A stretch of DNA of 64,000 nucleotides from Pseudomonas sp. UBA5706 (GTDB taxonomy: Bacteria > Pseudomonadota > Gammaproteobacteria > Pseudomonadales > Pseudomonadaceae), in NCBI RefSeq assembly GCF_002419965.1, contig NZ_DIHC01000046.1, positions 124,524 through 188,523 on the forward strand, in the 5' to 3' direction. Shown here piece after piece: positions 61,642-64,000 of the stretch. The notes beneath the pieces were generated by a model that was not told where the DNA came from, did not search any database, and saw only the letters and a list, made by a program, of their open reading frames with translations. The stretch's first letter is position 1, and the number at the start of each line of letters is the position of its first letter. Position numbers and translations under genes: made by a program.

Positions 61642-62817
61642 TCAGATTTGCCGCAATGGCCGCTCAAGGCTGCCCAGCACGCGATAGCCGGTTTCGGTAA
61701 TGACCACCGTCTCGCTCACGCCCACGGTAAATTCGCCGTAGATGCGCAGGGCGGGCGGAATGTGAAAGCTCATGCCGGGCTCAAGCTCGGTCTTCACGCC
61801 GCTGTACAGGCTCAGAATCGACCCTTCGCCCCAGTCGGGCGCAAACGAAATACCCACCGAATAACCCGTACGCTTCTTGAAGGCATCGGTGAATCCGGCA
61901 CGATCGATGACCGCCTGGCAAGCGATGTGTGAAGCCTCGCAAGGCTCGCCGGGGCGCAGGGTGTCCAGCGCCGCTTGCAGCGCTTGCTGGCAGACTTTTT
62001 CCATTTCAATGGCGATGGCGGGCGGCTTGCCGAGCCAGGCGCAGCGCATCAACGCGGCATGATAGCGGTCATGGCTGGCCGCCATTTCGAGAAAGGCCGG
62101 CTCTCCCGCTTGCAGAACGCGTCGACGCCAGGTGCCATGCGGGATGCCGGTGCGCGGGCCGCTCGACACCAACGGTTCCATGCCCATGTATTCGGAACCA
62201 GCGGCAATCGAGGCCTGCAGCATCGCAGCCACCAGGTCGTTTTCACTGGCACCGGCTTTCACCGCATCCATGCCTGCGCGCATGCCGGCATCGACATAAC
62301 GGGCGGCAAATTCGAGTTTTTCCACTTCGGCGGAGGATTTCACCGCGCGCAGTTTTTCAATCACCCCGGCGGCGTCATGCACAGTGCCCAGCTTGCCTTG
62401 CAGAGCCTCATAGACCGCGATAGGCAGGAACCATCCTCGCTTGTCGATGGCAATACGGCGATTGCTCCAGCCTTTTTGTTCGATGGCCGCGACCAGAAAG
62501 CTCACAGGGTCATCGCCGTCCAGGTACACAGAGGCGTCACTGATAAAGGTGTTGGCGATGAAATTGAAATATTCGAGCTGGCGAATCACGAACATCGGCT
62601 CGCCGTCGACCGGCAGCACGAGTGCCTGAAAGGTGTAGTAGCCCGGTGTCTGCTGGCCGGTGAGATAGAAAATATTCTCCGGTCCGGTCACGATCATCAC
62701 GTCGATGTCCGCCTGCACCAGATTGGCTTTGGCGCGGCGAACGCGCTCGGCATATTCGCTGGCAGCGAAAGCCGATTCGCTGCCTTGACGTACGTTGATG
62801 GGGCGCGCTTGGTTCAT
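61642..62817 (-). CDS. Creatinase-fold (M24B-like) C-N hydrolase
   Basis: 391 residues. The N-terminal domain (about 1-150; IDVMIVTGPENIFYLTGQQT) and the pita-bread domain (about 165-391) match creatinase and ectoine hydrolase in length. Where aminopeptidases have two metal-binding Asp, this protein has FLEMAASHDRYHAALMR, so the dinuclear metal site appears missing. The His in GPRTGIPHGTW could serve as the creatinase-type catalytic His. It is more likely a creatinase-type C-N hydrolase than an aminopeptidase. Its start overlaps the stop of the next gene upstream (TGATG). Confidence 0.8.
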   Translation of the reverse strand: MNQARPINVRQGSESAFAASEYAERVRRAKANLVQADIDVMIVTGPENIFYLTGQQTPGYYTFQALVLPVDGEPMFVIRQLEYFNFIANTFISDASVYLDGDDPVSFLVAAIEQKGWSNRRIAIDKRGWFLPIAVYEALQGKLGTVHDAAGVIEKLRAVKSSAEVEKLEFAARYVDAGMRAGMDAVKAGASENDLVAAMLQASIAAGSEYMGMEPLVSSGPRTGIPHGTWRRRVLQAGEPAFLEMAASHDRYHAALMRCAWLGKPPAIAIEMEKVCQQALQAALDTLRPGEPCEASHIACQAVIDRAGFTDAFKKRTGYSVGISFAPDWGEGSILSLYSGVKTELEPGMSFHIPPALRIYGEFTVGVSETVVITETGYRVLGSLERPLRQI

Positions 62818-63914
62818 CAGAAACTCCGAATCAGTTCAGTTTTTTCGAGGTTGAGGGTGATGCCCAATCCGGGTGCCGTGGGCAATCGGGCGTCACCGTC
62901 GCGATAGAGCAGGGGGGCTGCCGGGTCGTCGCACAGGCCATCGGCGCCATACAGTTCGGCGAAACGCGGGGTGCTTGCGCAGGCCACGTGCAGTGCCGCC
63001 GCGGTGGCTGCGGCGCCTTCATTCATTTGTCCGATCATGTACGGGACCGAGGCATTGGCCAGTTGTCGGGCGGCCGAAAGGCAAGGGGCGATACCGCCGA
63101 TTTTCACCAGCTTGAGGTGTGCCCACAGCTTGCCGCCCAACTCGCAGAGGCGGTCCACGTCCTCGCCGCTCGCCAGGCTTTCATCGACCATCAGCGGCAG
63201 CGGGCTATGCTGCGCAAGCTGCTCCAGTGCATCCCAGCTCCCTGCGGCAATCGGTTGTTCGACGTAGGCCAGGTTGAACCGGGCCAGCGCTTGGAGGTGT
63301 TTCAGCGCGTGCTGCTCTGGCCACTGACCGTTGACATCGACGGCTATTTTCACTTTGTCGCCAAAACGGTCTCGCAGGGCCTGCAGGCGCACGAGGTCCT
63401 CCTCGAGGGTCCCGACGGCAATGCGCACCTTCAGGTCGCGAAAGCCTCGTTTTACATAGGCATCCGCCTGCGCGAGGAAAACATCGAACGGCGACCAGAA
63501 AAGCGTCTGGTTGCTGGCGTAACGAATGTCCGAGACAGGGGCGCCCAGCCACTGCGCCAGCGGCAGGCCGGCGCGGCGGGCGAGCAAGTCATGAAGCGCG
63601 CAATCGATCAGGTTGCGCACCGGCATGCTCAGGCTGGCTGCCCACTCCGGCATCTGCCTCAGCAAATCAGAGGGGTTACTGCTCCATGGCAGCATGGCGA
63701 GCGCTTGTAACGCCTGAGCGACCACCTGCTCAGCAGCGTACCCGTTGAGATAGGCGATGTTGATCCGCACTTCTCCGACGGCCTGATGCTGGCCGTCGTC
63801 CAGGCACAAATACAACGCTTGCAGTTCGCCGACACTGCCGGACGCCGCAGTGTGCAAATGCACGCCATTGCCGTAGTGCAAATCGGCCCGACGCAGGGAG
63901 GCCTTGAGTGTCAT
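62817..63914 (-). CDS. Enolase-superfamily enzyme (muconate-lactonizing/racemase type)
   Basis: 365 residues. The capping domain is followed by the barrel with first base Lys in FRDLKVRIAVG (KxR rather than the usual KxK), metal ligands in IAVDVNGQW, YVEQPI and MVDESL, and the second Lys in LKLVKIGGI. This is the MLE-subgroup pattern used by cycloisomerases, N-acylamino-acid racemases and dipeptide epimerases. The start overlaps the preceding gene (ATGA). It is part of a minus-strand operon with the creatinase-like gene. Confidence 0.82.
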   Translation of the reverse strand: MTLKASLRRADLHYGNGVHLHTAASGSVGELQALYLCLDDGQHQAVGEVRINIAYLNGYAAEQVVAQALQALAMLPWSSNPSDLLRQMPEWAASLSMPVRNLIDCALHDLLARRAGLPLAQWLGAPVSDIRYASNQTLFWSPFDVFLAQADAYVKRGFRDLKVRIAVGTLEEDLVRLQALRDRFGDKVKIAVDVNGQWPEQHALKHLQALARFNLAYVEQPIAAGSWDALEQLAQHSPLPLMVDESLASGEDVDRLCELGGKLWAHLKLVKIGGIAPCLSAARQLANASVPYMIGQMNEGAAATAAALHVACASTPRFAELYGADGLCDDPAAPLLYRDGDARLPTAPGLGITLNLEKTELIRSF

Positions 63915-64000
63915 GCCGATTCCAGCGGCAGCATCCGCAGGGCGATGTCCCGATAGATCAAGGCGGCCGCGATGAATTCGTCGATCGGTACGAATTCATC
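63911..64000 (-). CDS. C-terminal end of a hydrolase-like protein, possibly M20 peptidase family (partial)
   Basis: The last 29 codons of a gene that continues beyond the right edge (DEFVPIDEFIAAALIYRDIA, then the stop). The pattern DE-x-hydrophobic, then a helix with a conserved Tyr, is how many M20 metallohydrolases end. This is only a suggestion from a short tail. Its stop overlaps the enolase-family start by 4 nt, so it heads the same operon. Confidence 0.45.
   Translation of the reverse strand, partial: DEFVPIDEFIAAALIYRDIALRMLPLESA

Overview
The window looks like a Pseudomonas chromosome, probably from the fluorescens/syringae side of the genus. The best anchors are the gacA (TTG start) - uvrC - pgsA - tRNA-Gly block near 49.7-52.9 kb, a BdlA-like PAS-PAS-MCP receptor, a complete yejABEF operon, a PilU-like ATPase and the GC-rich codon use throughout. 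All assignments come from reading the sequence; no database search was run.

Layout. 0-12.5 kb: an MgtC-type membrane protein, tRNA-Asn, a TPR protein, a broken M48 peptidase gene, a CheB-only methylesterase, small conserved proteins, a large hybrid sensor kinase, an orphan CrtZ-type hydroxylase, an APC permease and a DUF892 ferritin-like protein. 12.9-27.1 kb: a dense signalling stretch with a transmembrane chemoreceptor, a GAF-only protein, a GAF-PAS-GGDEF-EAL protein, the BdlA-like receptor and a second hybrid kinase; a two-gene RND pump without an outer-membrane channel lies inside it. 27.5-29.5 kb: a flavin monooxygenase and a Nudix hydrolase. 29.9-36.5 kb: a one-strand cassette of polar amino-acid ABC transporter, RidA, IclR regulator, D-serine-dehydratase-like PLP enzyme and KDG-kinase-like sugar kinase. 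Its chemistry fits D-glucosaminate breakdown to 2-keto-3-deoxygluconate 6-phosphate. 36.6-47.3 kb: two small parvulins bracketing a PilU-like ATPase and yejABEF, a lipase, and a DAHP synthase behind an aromatic-rich leader peptide and a strong terminator, i.e. an attenuator. 47.5-52.9 kb: nitrilase-family and GNAT enzymes, a phage-like divergent regulator pair with three 10-bp-spaced operator repeats, then gacA-uvrC-pgsA-tRNA-Gly.

Downstream of tRNA-Gly (53.0-57.0 kb) is a graveyard: an AAA-type ATPase remnant, a MocR regulator remnant, an N-terminally cut thioesterase, and an arsenic operon in which only arsB is intact (arsH is a C-terminal scrap, arsC has an ACG start and a 1-nt deletion, no arsR is seen). 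From 57.4 kb to the end is a catabolic cluster: DapA-like lyase/aldolase, a GntR regulator with two winged helices, an SDR lacking the catalytic Tyr/Lys pair, a class I aminotransferase, a creatinase-fold hydrolase, an enolase-superfamily enzyme and the tail of a probable M20 hydrolase. Its substrate is unknown, and it is the least explained intact system here.
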